From: Roseateles_B sp041912595
Lineage (GTDB): Bacteria; Pseudomonadota; Gammaproteobacteria; Burkholderiales; Burkholderiaceae_C
Assembly (NCBI GenBank): GCA_041912595.1
Contig: JAYRMR010000028.1
Span: 1-64,000 of the forward strand
Reading direction: 5' to 3'
Length of the DNA stretch: 64,000 nt
How positions within the stretch are numbered: the first letter of the stretch is position 1; every line of letters begins with the position of its first letter. This document shows positions 53,856 through 62,842 of the stretch, one piece after another. The position numbers and the translations under genes are program-made. Below the pieces are notes generated by a model that was not told the DNA's origin, ran no database searches, and saw only the letters and a program-made list of their open reading frames with translations.

Positions 53856-55154
53856 ATGCAGACCCGCCTCGCCCCCGAATTCCTGAACACCGCCGCCGGC
53901 GAGGCGGCCGAGGCCATCCTGCGGCGCTGCGTGCACTGCGGCTTCTGCACCGCCACCTGCCCCACCTACCAGCTGCTGGGCGACGAGCTCGACGGCCCGC
54001 GCGGCCGCATCTACCTGATCAAGCAGGTGCTGGAGGGCGCCGAGCCCACCCGCGCCACGCAGGAGCACCTGGACCGCTGCCTGACCTGCCGCAACTGCGA
54101 GAGCACCTGCCCCTCAGGCGTGCAGTACGGCCAGCTGCTGGAGATTGGCCGCGAGATCGTCGACCGCAAGGTGCCGCGCCCGCGCACCGAGCGCGCCGTG
54201 CACTGGCTGCTGCGCGAGGGGTTGACCTCGCCGCTCTTCCCCACCGCCGCGAAGGTCGGGCAGGCGCTGCTCCCGCTGGTGCCCGCGACCCTGCGCGAGA
54301 AGCTGCCGCCCAAGGCCGGACCCCGCGCGCATCAGTGGCCCACGCGCAGCCACCCGCGCAAGGTGCTGATGCTGCTGGGCTGCGTGCAGCCCTCGCTGAT
54401 GCCCAACATCAACGCCGCCACGGCCCGCGTGCTCGATGCCATCGGCATCCAGACCCTGGTGGCCGACGAGGCCGGCTGCTGCGGCGCCATCCGTGCCCAT
54501 CTGCATGACGAGCCCGGCGGCCTGGACGACATGCGGCGCAACGTCGACGCCTGGTGGCCCCTGGTGGAGGGCCTGACCGGAGCCGGCCCGGTCGAGGCCC
54601 TCGTGATGAATGCCTCGGGCTGCGGCGTGATGGTCAAGGACTACGGCCGCCTGCTCGCGAACGATCCGGCCTATGCCGAGCGGGCCGCCCGCATCAGCGC
54701 CTTGTGCCAGGACATCAGCGAGCTGCTCGGCGCCGAGGCGGACGCCCTGCAGCAGGCGGTGGCGCGTGCGCAAAATGAGAATCAAGGCGAGGCACAGGCG
54801 AGCACCGGCCAGAAGCCGCGCCTGGCCTACCACCCGCCCTGCACGCTGCAGCACGGCCAGCAGCTCAAGGGCGGGGTCGAGGCGCTGATGCGCCGGCTCG
54901 GCTTCGACATCCAGGTCTCCCGCACCGAGAGCCACCTCTGCTGCGGCTCCGCCGGCACCTACTCCCTGCTGCAGCCCACGCTGTCCCACCAGCTCCGGGA
55001 CCGCAAGCTCGCCGCGCTGGCGCCCCTGCAGGCGGACTGCACCGTGTCGGGCAACATCGGCTGCATCCAGCATCTGCAGTCGGGCACCGAGCAGCCGGTC
55101 CGCCACTGGGTGGAGGTGCTGGACGAGGCACTCACGGGCGTCCAGGTGCCCTGA
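53856..55154 (+). CDS. glcF: Glycolate oxidase iron-sulfur subunit GlcF
   Basis: 432 residues. Two 4Fe-4S motifs are seen (CVHCGFCTATCP at about 28; CLTCRNCESTCP at about 77) and two CCG domains (LLGCVQPSLMPNINAATARV, DEAGCCGA; AYHPPCTLQHGQQLK, ESHLCCGSAGTYSLLQP). It passes electrons from GlcD/GlcE to the quinone pool. A spacer of 23 bases separates it from glcE. Confidence 0.96.
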   Translation: MQTRLAPEFLNTAAGEAAEAILRRCVHCGFCTATCPTYQLLGDELDGPRGRIYLIKQVLEGAEPTRATQEHLDRCLTCRNCESTCPSGVQYGQLLEIGREIVDRKVPRPRTERAVHWLLREGLTSPLFPTAAKVGQALLPLVPATLREKLPPKAGPRAHQWPTRSHPRKVLMLLGCVQPSLMPNINAATARVLDAIGIQTLVADEAGCCGAIRAHLHDEPGGLDDMRRNVDAWWPLVEGLTGAGPVEALVMNASGCGVMVKDYGRLLANDPAYAERAARISALCQDISELLGAEADALQQAVARAQNENQGEAQASTGQKPRLAYHPPCTLQHGQQLKGGVEALMRRLGFDIQVSRTESHLCCGSAGTYSLLQPTLSHQLRDRKLAALAPLQADCTVSGNIGCIQHLQSGTEQPVRHWVEVLDEALTGVQVP

Positions 55155-55238
55155 CGCGGGCGGGCGGGCAGATCCGCCCCGGGAAGGCGCACCGGCCTGG
55201 GGAAAGCCGGGGCGTGGCGTCGTTAGGTGCCGGCTACC

Positions 55239-56099
55239 ATGTCGGCACCCCGACACCCTGTCCGCACACGGAGGCTCCGCGTCCTCCCGACACCCGTGAA
55301 GAAGCCGCCCTTCCCCTCCATCCCGCAAGCCGCCCTGGTGCTGCTCGCCTGCTTCCTGCTGCAGTACCTGGTGGGCGTGTTCCTCTACGACGCCCGCCGG
55401 TCGCTCGGCCTGTCCGAGGACCAGATCGTCCCCCTGGGCCTGCTGCTGGCCGATGGGCTGCTGGTGGCGGCCCTGCTGCAGTTCAGCGGCATGAGCTACC
55501 GGGACCTGCTGCATCCCAGCCGCTCGTCCGTCGGCGTGACCTGCCTGCTGCTGGTGCCACCGGTCCTGGCCCTGGTGCCGCTCACGCTGGGGCTGGATCA
55601 GGTGCTGATTGCGGCCCTCCAGTCCGTGTGGGCCCCTTCCGCCTGGGAGCAGGCCGCCTTCGAGAGCATGCTGGCACCGACGCTGGCCACCACGCTCGCC
55701 TCCTGCGTGCTGGCGCCCCTGTTCGAGGAGATGCTGTTCCGCGGCCTGCTGCTGCGGGCTTTCCTGCAGCGCTATCCGCGCGGCGTGGCCATCGTCGCCT
55801 CGGCGCTGTACTTCGGCGCGGCCCACCTGAACATCTACCAGTTCTTTCTCGCCTTCTTCCTCGGGCTGCTGCTGGGCTGGCTGTATGAGCGCTCGCAGTC
55901 GCTGATCCCCTGCCTCGCGTTGCATGCCGCGCTGAACAGCACGGTGTTCCTGCTGAGCAACCAGGGGCCTTCGGCGCCGACAGGCGAAAGCTCGGGCAGC
56001 CTGCCCGCGTTCTGGGTGACGGCCGTGGCCCTGGCCGCACTCGGGTCCTTGGCGCTGCGTCACCTGCTGCGGCGCGGACGGCGGGCGGACAGCGCATGA
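55239..56099 (+). CDS. CPBP-family intramembrane metalloprotease
   Basis: 286 residues from the ATG at 55239 (a GTG 12 bases upstream is also possible). About seven hydrophobic helices. The CPBP (Abi) motifs are APLFEEMLFRGLLLR (Glu-Glu), the second-motif His in ALYFGAAHLNIYQFFLA, and a third-motif HAALNS. Members cleave CAAX-like or bacteriocin-related substrates; the target is unknown. It overlaps the next gene's first possible start by four bases. Confidence 0.9.
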   Translation: MSAPRHPVRTRRLRVLPTPVKKPPFPSIPQAALVLLACFLLQYLVGVFLYDARRSLGLSEDQIVPLGLLLADGLLVAALLQFSGMSYRDLLHPSRSSVGVTCLLLVPPVLALVPLTLGLDQVLIAALQSVWAPSAWEQAAFESMLAPTLATTLASCVLAPLFEEMLFRGLLLRAFLQRYPRGVAIVASALYFGAAHLNIYQFFLAFFLGLLLGWLYERSQSLIPCLALHAALNSTVFLLSNQGPSAPTGESSGSLPAFWVTAVALAALGSLALRHLLRRGRRADSA

Positions 56100-56131
56100 G
56101 CCCCCTCCCTGCCCTTCACCTCAGCCCTGCG

Positions 56132-56572
56132 ATGACCCTGCCCTACCCCTACCCTGCCGTGCTGGACGAATCCAAGGTCGGCGAGTACCCCGCCTCCACC
56201 AAGTCCGGCGGCGGCTATGTCTGGGATGCCGTGCTCGAGTACCGCGTCTGGTGCCATCCTGAACGCGGCGCGCCGGACCTCGCCGAGGGCAGCGACTACC
56301 ACTATGCCTTCTCGACCCACGAGAACGCCGAGGCCTTCGCCCGGGACACGCCGGGCGCCGAGGCGCCCCTCGCCCTCGTACTGCAGCGCGAGTACCTCGA
56401 CGAGCCGACGCCGGGCGAGTTCCGGCACGTGCGCGAGGAGCGGATCACTGAATGGCTGCCCGCCTGGCTGAGCCGCCCGCCGCGGAACGAGCGCACCATC
56501 CCCGACTTCCTGGCCGCCCCGGCCACACCCCATCGCCTGGACGTGCTGCGCGGCCAGACGCCGCGCGAGTGA
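56132..56572 (+). CDS. Conserved protein of unknown function
   Basis: 146 residues from the ATG at 56132; the ATG at 56096 overlaps the CPBP stop (ATGA) and would add 12 residues, so either is possible. Characteristic stretches are YPYPAVLDESKVGEYPASTK, GGGYVWDAVLEYRVWCHPER and a long acidic C-terminal half. Relatives have been labelled as acetyltransferases, but I see no GNAT motif. Confidence 0.72.
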   Translation: MTLPYPYPAVLDESKVGEYPASTKSGGGYVWDAVLEYRVWCHPERGAPDLAEGSDYHYAFSTHENAEAFARDTPGAEAPLALVLQREYLDEPTPGEFRHVREERITEWLPAWLSRPPRNERTIPDFLAAPATPHRLDVLRGQTPRE

Positions 56573-56736
56573 GCCCGCCGTGAGCCTGCCGTGATGCCAC
56601 CGTAATGCCGCCGCCATCCAGGCCCGCCTGCCGCCGACGGCCTGCGCACGCGCGCGTGAGGGGCCACGCCTTCGCGGGCCGAGCGCGGGGCGCCCTCGAG
56701 CCACCATCACTTGATGCGTTATAAGATGCGCCGCCT

Positions 56737-56979
56737 ATGAACCTCTTCTCGAGCCTGACCTCCTTCATGCCAGCCGTCGTCGCCCTGGGCTTCCTGGTCT
56801 TCTGGGTCTGGACCGGCGCCTGGGTCTACCACGACGCCACGCGCCGCGGCAAGGCGGGAAGCGCCGTCGCCGTCCTCGTGATGTTCGTGGCCTGGCCGCT
56901 GGGCCTGGCCGTGTGGCTCGCCCTGCGGCCCGAGGAACGCCGTCCCCCCTTCAACCTGGACGACTTCCGGTCGCAATGA
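56737..56979 (+). CDS. Small two-span membrane protein (PLDc_N-like)
   Basis: 80 residues: two hydrophobic helices (MPAVVALGFLVFWVWTGAWV; GSAVAVLVMFVAWPLGLAVW) with YHDATRRGK between them and LRPEERRPPF after. The pattern resembles the PLDc_N type of short membrane proteins. It overlaps the next gene by four bases. Confidence 0.78.
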   Translation: MNLFSSLTSFMPAVVALGFLVFWVWTGAWVYHDATRRGKAGSAVAVLVMFVAWPLGLAVWLALRPEERRPPFNLDDFRSQ

Positions 56980-57428
56980 GCCCCGCCACGATCGCCCGGG
57001 TCATCGCCGTCTTCCTGGTGGCGACGGCCGCCGCCTACTTCCATGCCGCCTGGACCTGCCGCGAGCGCCAGGCCGACTTCGCCGGCGTGACGCTGGTGAC
57101 CGCCATGGCGAACGTCAGCAACGTCCAGGAGATGAGCACCCTGGAACGCGGCGGCGCGACGCTGCCCTTCATCGGCCGGCCGACCCACCGGGCGACGATC
57201 TCGTTCCAGACCCAGGGGTGGGGCCACCTTTCAGGGACCCGTCCCCTGCCGGCGGCGGTGCTGGCCGAGGCCCGGCACAGCGGCTCGATCCGGATCGAGT
57301 ACCGCCCGGAAAGCCCGTGGCACTACCGTTTCCCGGGCCTCGAGCCGACGCCCGCGCGCCCGCTGACCCTGGCGCTCGGTCTGCTGGTCGCGGCCGGCCT
57401 GATCGTCTGGCGGCACCGCGCGGCGTGA
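56976..57428 (+). CDS. DUF3592-like membrane protein
   Basis: 150 residues. One helix near each end (ARVIAVFLVATAAAYFHAAW; LTLALGLLVAAGLIVWRH) flank an extracytoplasmic beta domain with RPTHRATISFQTQGWGH and GSIRIEYRPESPWHYRFPG. This pattern is similar to DUF3592 but I cannot be sure. Translationally coupled to the preceding small protein. Confidence 0.72.
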   Translation: MSPATIARVIAVFLVATAAAYFHAAWTCRERQADFAGVTLVTAMANVSNVQEMSTLERGGATLPFIGRPTHRATISFQTQGWGHLSGTRPLPAAVLAEARHSGSIRIEYRPESPWHYRFPGLEPTPARPLTLALGLLVAAGLIVWRHRAA

Positions 57429-57501
57429 GCCCGCGCCGGCCCTTGCAGTGACACGCGCCGCTCGGCCTTCGAGGCCGCCACGACGCGGCAAAATGCCGCC
57501 C

Positions 57502-58962
57502 ATGCCTCGCTTCATCGCCCCCCTTCTGGCCGGCCTCGCCCTGGCCCTGAGCCTGCCGGCCCAGGCGCAGGGCAGCGTCTACCGCTGCACCGACGCCCAC
57601 GGCAAGGTCGCCTACCAGTCCCTGCCCTGCGCGGACGCCCAGACGACCCGGCGCGTGGAGCTGGACACGCGCTTCGTCGGCGGCCAGCCCGCCCCGCGCG
57701 TGGGCGAGCCCCCCGTCACGCCGCCCGGGGAGCCTGCGGAACCCGGCAAGAACGGCGACGGCCCCCCCGAGGCGCCCCCCGCGTCGCAGCCGCCCCCCAC
57801 GCCGGCCCGCGTGAAGCTGCCGGCCCCGACGGCCCAGGAGGCCGCCACCTGGGGCAAGGGCACGGACGTCATCGTCGTCTCCGGCTACCAGGCCAGCAGC
57901 CAGCAGACCGCCGTGAACATCACCCACCCGACGCGCCCGGTGCTGCTGGTGCTCAGCTCCTACCTGCCGGTGCAGTGGCGCGTGCTGCCCACGCCGGGCA
58001 CCCGCATCAAGGCGGTCCTGGTCTCGTCCTACCAGCAGCGCTCCAGCGTGCAGGCCCCGCCCGATGTGCCGGTGGCGCAGGACGAGCTGCCCTATGCCAT
58101 CGAGACGCCCAACATCAACTTCCGGCAGCTGCTCGGCAAGCTGCACACCCGCTACGGCGTGCAGGCCGCGGTGGCCTTCAGTGGCGACTACACCCTGCCG
58201 GGCGTCGTCACGGTGAAGGGGCCCTTCGCGGCGGATCCCTCCCTCACGCTGGAAGGCGTCCGCCCGGAGGCGCCGCGCCTGCCGATGAGCTTCGATCTGG
58301 TCAGCGCCGACGGTCGTCGCGTCGCCTGGACCAATGCCGGCCCCGCGGACGGCAAGCCGCAGCAGCCGCCGCTCCGCAGCAGCGGCGGCACGCAGGCCGT
58401 GGCCGTGCGCGAAGACGGTCAGGAGGCCTTCGCCCTGCATGGCAACGGCGGCGAGCTGCGCTGGTACCCGCGCGGTCTGGCCGGCGGCTGGACGGCCCTG
58501 CCGCTCCCGCGCGAACTGCCCCCGCTGTCATGGGGCAACGGCCTGTCGTTGGACCCCGCGACGGGCATCCTCGCCATCGTCTCCTTCGGCGGCGAGGGCC
58601 ATTTCTACCGCTACGACACGCGCAAGCGCGTCTGGCTCGGCGCGCGCTCGCTGCAGGACCGCGACCTCATGGGCCTGGCCTTCAACCCGGACACGCGCGG
58701 CTATGTCTCCATGTCCAACGCGGCCGAGCTGGTGTTCTTCAACGGCCAGGGCCAGCTGGAGAGCGTGCGCTCGGTGGCCAAGCTCCTGCCCGACCTGGAC
58801 AGCACCTACGACCGCCACAACAGCCGCGTCGACGGCCTCAGCGTGGTGGCCCGCGGCAAGGCCATCGCGATCCTGCGCATGGTCAAGGGCGCGGTGACGC
58901 ACATCTGGACCTACGAGCTCGCGACCAACCGCGCGCAGCTGACGTTCAAGGCCCCCGAGTGA
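57502..58962 (+). CDS. Exported protein: DUF4124-like start and propeller-like C-terminus
   Basis: 486 residues from the ATG at 57502 (another at 57493 adds three). A signal peptide (FIAPLLAGLALALSLPAQAQ) is followed by a DUF4124-type segment (VYRCTDAHGKVAYQSLPCA), a Pro-rich linker, a middle domain (DVIVVSGYQASSQQTAVNIT) and a C-terminal half with repeated YWTD/NHL-like strands (GNGLSLDPATGILAIVSFGG; DLMGLAFNPDTRGYVSMSNA), suggesting a beta-propeller. Periplasmic or surface location; function unknown. Confidence 0.75.
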   Translation: MPRFIAPLLAGLALALSLPAQAQGSVYRCTDAHGKVAYQSLPCADAQTTRRVELDTRFVGGQPAPRVGEPPVTPPGEPAEPGKNGDGPPEAPPASQPPPTPARVKLPAPTAQEAATWGKGTDVIVVSGYQASSQQTAVNITHPTRPVLLVLSSYLPVQWRVLPTPGTRIKAVLVSSYQQRSSVQAPPDVPVAQDELPYAIETPNINFRQLLGKLHTRYGVQAAVAFSGDYTLPGVVTVKGPFAADPSLTLEGVRPEAPRLPMSFDLVSADGRRVAWTNAGPADGKPQQPPLRSSGGTQAVAVREDGQEAFALHGNGGELRWYPRGLAGGWTALPLPRELPPLSWGNGLSLDPATGILAIVSFGGEGHFYRYDTRKRVWLGARSLQDRDLMGLAFNPDTRGYVSMSNAAELVFFNGQGQLESVRSVAKLLPDLDSTYDRHNSRVDGLSVVARGKAIAILRMVKGAVTHIWTYELATNRAQLTFKAPE

Positions 58963-59075
58963 GGGCGGCGCCCGGACCGTCGGGCGCCCGCTCCTGACCA
59001 CGGCCCCGGGGTGCGCCGGGATCCCGACGTGAGCCGTCGGCGATACTTCGCCCCCGCTTCGTGCTAACCCCGCCC

Positions 59076-60776
59076 ATGCTGCCCCGTCGCCTCCGCCTCT
59101 CCCGCCGCGCCCTTGCGCGCGCCACCCGCGTCAGCGCGGTCCTCTGCGTTGCCGTTCTCCAGGCCTGCTCCACGCTGCCGACGCGGGCACCGGCCGACAC
59201 GCCGCCGCCGCCGCGCCTGGTGGTCTTCATGGCCGTCGACGGCCTGCCGATGCGCCAGGTCCTGGCCTACCGGGACCAGCTGGCTCCGGACGGCTTCCGG
59301 CGCTTCCTGGATCGCGGCCGCTGGTTCTCCGACGCCCACCACGGCCATGGCTACACGGTGACGGCCGCGGGCCACTCGGTGATGCTCAGCGGCGCCTACC
59401 CGCGGCAGAGCAGCATCATCGGCAACGAGTGGGTGGACCCGGTCACGCGCGAGGAGCGCTACAACACCGACGACCCGGCCCACCATTACCTCGACCACCC
59501 CACGCCGCCCCTGGTCGGCACCAGCCCGCGCAACTACCGCGTGGAAACCGTGGGCGACGTACTGCGCACCGTGCATCCCGAGGCCCGCATGATCGGCATC
59601 TCGGGCAAGGACCGCGGCGCCATCCTGCCCACCGGCCATCTGGGCACGGCCTACATCTACATGCAGAGCAGCGGCGGCTTCGCGACGAGCAGCTACTACC
59701 TGCCGGCCCTGCCCGCCTGGGTGACGGCCTTCAACGGCGCCCACCCGGCCGACCGCTACTTCGGCCGCCGCTGGACCCCGCTGCTGAGCGACGAGCACGC
59801 CTACGACCGCTCGGTGCCGGACGGCCAGCCCTGGCAGTCGAGCGGCGGCAACGGCAACCGCCTGCCTGCCGTGGTGGACGGCGGCCTGGCGGCGCCCGGC
59901 CCGGCCTTCTGGAGCAACCTGCTGCCCTCGCCCTTCGCGGACGAGCTGACGCTGGACTTCGCCCGCGCCGCCCTCGCCGGCGAGCACCTGGGCGAGGACG
60001 GCGTGCCCGACCTGCTGAGCATCAGCCTCTCCAGCCACGACTACATCAACCACGCCTTCGGCCCGGAGTCGCGGCTCTCTCACGACCACTTCCTGCACCT
60101 GGACCGCTATCTGCAGGCCTTCTTCCAGACGCTGGACGAGCGCGTGGGCCGGGACCGCTACATGGTCGTGCTGACGGCCGACCACGGCTTCATGGACACG
60201 CCGGAATGGGCGCGCTCGCAAGGACGGGATGCCGGCCGGGTGCCGCTCAAGACGCTGATGGCCGCCGTCAACGACGGCCTGGCGGCGCAGTTCGGCGACG
60301 GCCCGTGGGTCACGCACTGGTCGGCGACGGGCATGCTGTTCGACGAAGCCCGCATCCAGGCCCGCGGCCTGGACCCGGAAGCTGTCTATGCCGCCGCGGC
60401 CCGGCTGGCCGAGCAGGTGCCCGGCATTGCCGCGGCCTTCACCCGCGCCCAGCTGGCCGGCAGCGGGCCGGCACCGGAGCTCCTGGCGCGCATGCGCCTG
60501 TCCTGGCATCCCGACGCCGCGGCACCGCTGCAGATCGTCGTCAAGCCGGGCTGGATGATCAGCAGCAAGAGCACCGGCACCACGCACGGCTCGCCCTACC
60601 GCTATGACACCCACGTGCCGATCCTCGCCTGGGGTCCGGCCTGGTGGGGCCAGGGCGAGGTGACGCAGCCCGTGGCCGTGGCGGACATCGCCCCGACGCT
60701 GGCGCGCTTCCTGCGCCTGCCCGCGCCGAAGCAGTCGCAGGGTCAGGTCTTGCCCGTGCCGGGACTGGCGCGCTGA
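59076..60776 (+). CDS. Lipoprotein alkaline-phosphatase/nucleotide-pyrophosphatase superfamily enzyme
   Basis: 566 residues from the ATG at 59076 (a GTG at 59061 is an alternative). A lipobox (VLQAC) ends the signal peptide. Superfamily residues are in order: LVVFMAVDGLPM (Asp ligand), GYTVTAAGHSVMLSGAYP (Thr nucleophile), SSHDYINHAFGPES (Asp, His), LTADHGFMDTPEW (Asp, His) and HGSPYRYDTHVPIL (His). Probably a phosphate-releasing phosphatase or phosphodiesterase of the outer envelope. The dispersed 14-mer is at 60740, near the C-terminus (SQGQVLPVPG). Confidence 0.93.
   Translation: MLPRRLRLSRRALARATRVSAVLCVAVLQACSTLPTRAPADTPPPPRLVVFMAVDGLPMRQVLAYRDQLAPDGFRRFLDRGRWFSDAHHGHGYTVTAAGHSVMLSGAYPRQSSIIGNEWVDPVTREERYNTDDPAHHYLDHPTPPLVGTSPRNYRVETVGDVLRTVHPEARMIGISGKDRGAILPTGHLGTAYIYMQSSGGFATSSYYLPALPAWVTAFNGAHPADRYFGRRWTPLLSDEHAYDRSVPDGQPWQSSGGNGNRLPAVVDGGLAAPGPAFWSNLLPSPFADELTLDFARAALAGEHLGEDGVPDLLSISLSSHDYINHAFGPESRLSHDHFLHLDRYLQAFFQTLDERVGRDRYMVVLTADHGFMDTPEWARSQGRDAGRVPLKTLMAAVNDGLAAQFGDGPWVTHWSATGMLFDEARIQARGLDPEAVYAAAARLAEQVPGIAAAFTRAQLAGSGPAPELLARMRLSWHPDAAAPLQIVVKPGWMISSKSTGTTHGSPYRYDTHVPILAWGPAWWGQGEVTQPVAVADIAPTLARFLRLPAPKQSQGQVLPVPGLAR
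60740..60753 (+). repeat. Dispersed 14-mer, copy 6
   Basis: Near the 3' end of the phosphatase gene; shares 20 bases (GCAGGGTCAGGTCTTGCCCG) with copy 7. Confidence 0.8.
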
Positions 60777-60816
60777 GGCTGGCGCGCCCCGGTCCGGTGA
60801 TGGCTGCCGGGCCGTC

Positions 60817-61674
60817 TCAGGCGGTGCCCGGCGCGAGCTGCCGGGCATGGTGCTGCAGATGCTCCGCGATGAAGCTGGCCACGAAGTAGTAGCCGTGGTC
60901 GTAGGCGCTGTGGCGGCGCAGGGTCAGGTCTTGCCCGACCTCGCGGCAGACGGCCTCCAGGCGCTCGGGCTGCAGCTGCTCGGCGAGGAACTTGTCCGCC
61001 AGGCCCTGGTCCACCAGCAGCGGCGGCAGGCGGCCACCGGCCGCGAGGAGCGCGCAGGCGTCATGCGCCGCCCAGGCCGCCTCGTCGGGGCCCAGGTAGC
61101 CGGCGAAGGCCTTGCGGCCCCAGGGCACCTGGCTGGGCGCCACGATGGGCGCCAGCGCCGACACCGAGCGGTACTGCCCCGGGTGGCGCAGCGCGAGCGT
61201 CAGCGCGCCGTGCCCGCCCATCGAATGCCCCATGAGGCCGACGGCCCCGGGCCGCACGGGCAGGCAGGTGGTGATGAGCGCGTGCAGCTCCTGCGTGATG
61301 TAGCGCTCCATGCGGAAGTGCGAGGCCCAGGGCTGCACGGTGGCGTCGAGGTAGAAGCCCGCACCGTGGCCGAAGTCCCAGGCGGCGTCCGCTCCTTCGA
61401 GGCCCGTGCCGCGCGGGCTGGTGTCGGGCGAGACGAGGATCAGCCCGAGGCGCGCGGCCTCGCGCTGGGCCCCGGCCTTGATCGCGAAGGTCTCCTCGGT
61501 GCAGGTCAGCCCCGCGAGGTAGACCACCACCGGGCAGGGCCCTTTCGCGGCCTGCGGCGGCAGGTAGACGCCGAAGCGCATCGGCGTGCCGGTGGACTCG
61601 GCGTCGTGCTCGAAGAAGCATTGCAGGCCGCCAAAGCAGGCGTGCTCGGAGAGAAGGCGCAGCTCGGATGTCAT
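60817..61674 (-). CDS. fghA: S-formylglutathione hydrolase
   Basis: 285 residues, the usual length. The alpha/beta-hydrolase nucleophile elbow is GLMGHSMGGHGALTLAL; CTEETFAIKAGAQREAARLG and FYLDATVQPWASHFRMERYI are family signatures; the catalytic His is in SAYDHGYYF. It hydrolyses S-formylglutathione to formate and glutathione after AdhC, seven bases upstream in the same operon. The 14-mer is at 60921, coding GQDLT on the minus strand. Confidence 0.97.
   Translation of the reverse strand: MTSELRLLSEHACFGGLQCFFEHDAESTGTPMRFGVYLPPQAAKGPCPVVVYLAGLTCTEETFAIKAGAQREAARLGLILVSPDTSPRGTGLEGADAAWDFGHGAGFYLDATVQPWASHFRMERYITQELHALITTCLPVRPGAVGLMGHSMGGHGALTLALRHPGQYRSVSALAPIVAPSQVPWGRKAFAGYLGPDEAAWAAHDACALLAAGGRLPPLLVDQGLADKFLAEQLQPERLEAVCREVGQDLTLRRHSAYDHGYYFVASFIAEHLQHHARQLAPGTA
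60921..60934 (+). repeat. Dispersed 14-mer, copy 7
   Basis: Antisense in fghA, 181 bases from copy 6 in direct orientation. Confidence 0.8.
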
Positions 61675-61681
61675 CGCGGCG

Positions 61682-62788
61682 TCAGTACAGCACGACCGAG
61701 CGGATGGACTCGCCGCGCTTCATCAGGTCGAAGCCCTCGTTGATGTCGTCGAGCTTGAGCCGGTGGGTGATGAGCTCGTCGATGCGCAGCTTGCCTTCCA
61801 TGTACCAGTCGACGATCTTTGGCACATCGGTGCGGCCGCGGGCGCCGCCGAAGGCCGAGCCCTCCCACTTGCGCCCCGTCACGAGCTGGAACGGCCGCGT
61901 GCTGATCTCGGCGCCGGCCTCGGCCACGCCGATGATGATGCTGCGGCCCCAGCCCTTGTGCGTGCACTCGAGCGCCTGGCGCATCAGCGTCGTGTTGCCC
62001 ACGCACTCGAAGCTGTAGTCCGCGCCGCCGTCGGTCAGCTGCACGATCGCGTCGACCACGTTCTCGACGTTCTTCGGGTTGATGAAGTGCGTCATGCCGA
62101 ACTGGCGCGCCATGGCCTCGCGGCCGGGGTTGATGTCGATGCCGATGATCTTGTCCGCACCGACCATCTTCGCGGCCTGGATCACGTTCAGCCCGATGCC
62201 ACCGAGACCGAAGACCGCCACCGTGGCGCCGGCTTCCATCTTGGCCGTGAAGATCACGGCGCCGACGCCCGTGGTGACGCCGCAGCCGATGTAGCAGATC
62301 TTGTCGAAGGGCGCGTCCGGCCGCACCTTGGCCACGGCGATCTCCGGCACCACGATGTAGTTGCTGAAGGTGCTGGTGCCCATGTAGTGGAAGACGGGCT
62401 TGCCGTCGAGCGAGAAGCGCGAGCTGGCGTCCGGCATCAGGCCCTTGCCCTGCGTGCCGCGGATGAGCTGGCAGAGGTTGGTCTTGCGCGAGAGGCAGAA
62501 CTTGCAGTGCCGGCACTCGGGCGTGTAGAGCGGGATGACGTGGTCGTCCTTGCGCACCGTGGTCACGCCGGGGCCGACGTCCACCACCACGCCGGCGCCC
62601 TCGTGGCCCAGCACGGCGGGGAAGATGCCCTCCGGGTCGGCACCGGACAAGGTGTAGTAGTCCGTGTGGCAGATGCCGGTGGCCTTGACCTCGATGAGCA
62701 CCTCGCCCGCACGCGGGCCGGCGAGGTCCAGGGTCTCGATGCTCAGGGGCTGGCCGGCCTTCCAGGCCACGGCGGCGCGTGTCTTCAT
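61682..62788 (-). CDS. adhC: S-(hydroxymethyl)glutathione dehydrogenase (class III alcohol dehydrogenase)
   Basis: 368 residues after an AGGAG site. Catalytic-zinc region (ATGICHTDYYTLSGADPEGI, GHEGAGVVVDVG) and structural-zinc cysteines (CRHCKFCLSRKTNLC) are intact; the Rossmann motif is VFGLGGIGLNVIQ. It oxidises S-hydroxymethylglutathione, formed from formaldehyde, with NAD. Together with fghA it detoxifies formaldehyde. Confidence 0.97.
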   Translation of the reverse strand: MKTRAAVAWKAGQPLSIETLDLAGPRAGEVLIEVKATGICHTDYYTLSGADPEGIFPAVLGHEGAGVVVDVGPGVTTVRKDDHVIPLYTPECRHCKFCLSRKTNLCQLIRGTQGKGLMPDASSRFSLDGKPVFHYMGTSTFSNYIVVPEIAVAKVRPDAPFDKICYIGCGVTTGVGAVIFTAKMEAGATVAVFGLGGIGLNVIQAAKMVGADKIIGIDINPGREAMARQFGMTHFINPKNVENVVDAIVQLTDGGADYSFECVGNTTLMRQALECTHKGWGRSIIIGVAEAGAEISTRPFQLVTGRKWEGSAFGGARGRTDVPKIVDWYMEGKLRIDELITHRLKLDDINEGFDLMKRGESIRSVVLY

Positions 62789-62842
62789 GAGGGAACTCCT
62801 GCTCGCGGGATTCAGTCGAAGGCCTGACTGTAGGCCATGCGC

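Noticed and set aside
62789..62842. Sigma-54 promoter in front of adhC
   Set aside because: A TGGC-like box is present but the spacing to a GC pair is wrong by one base and the -12 element is poor.
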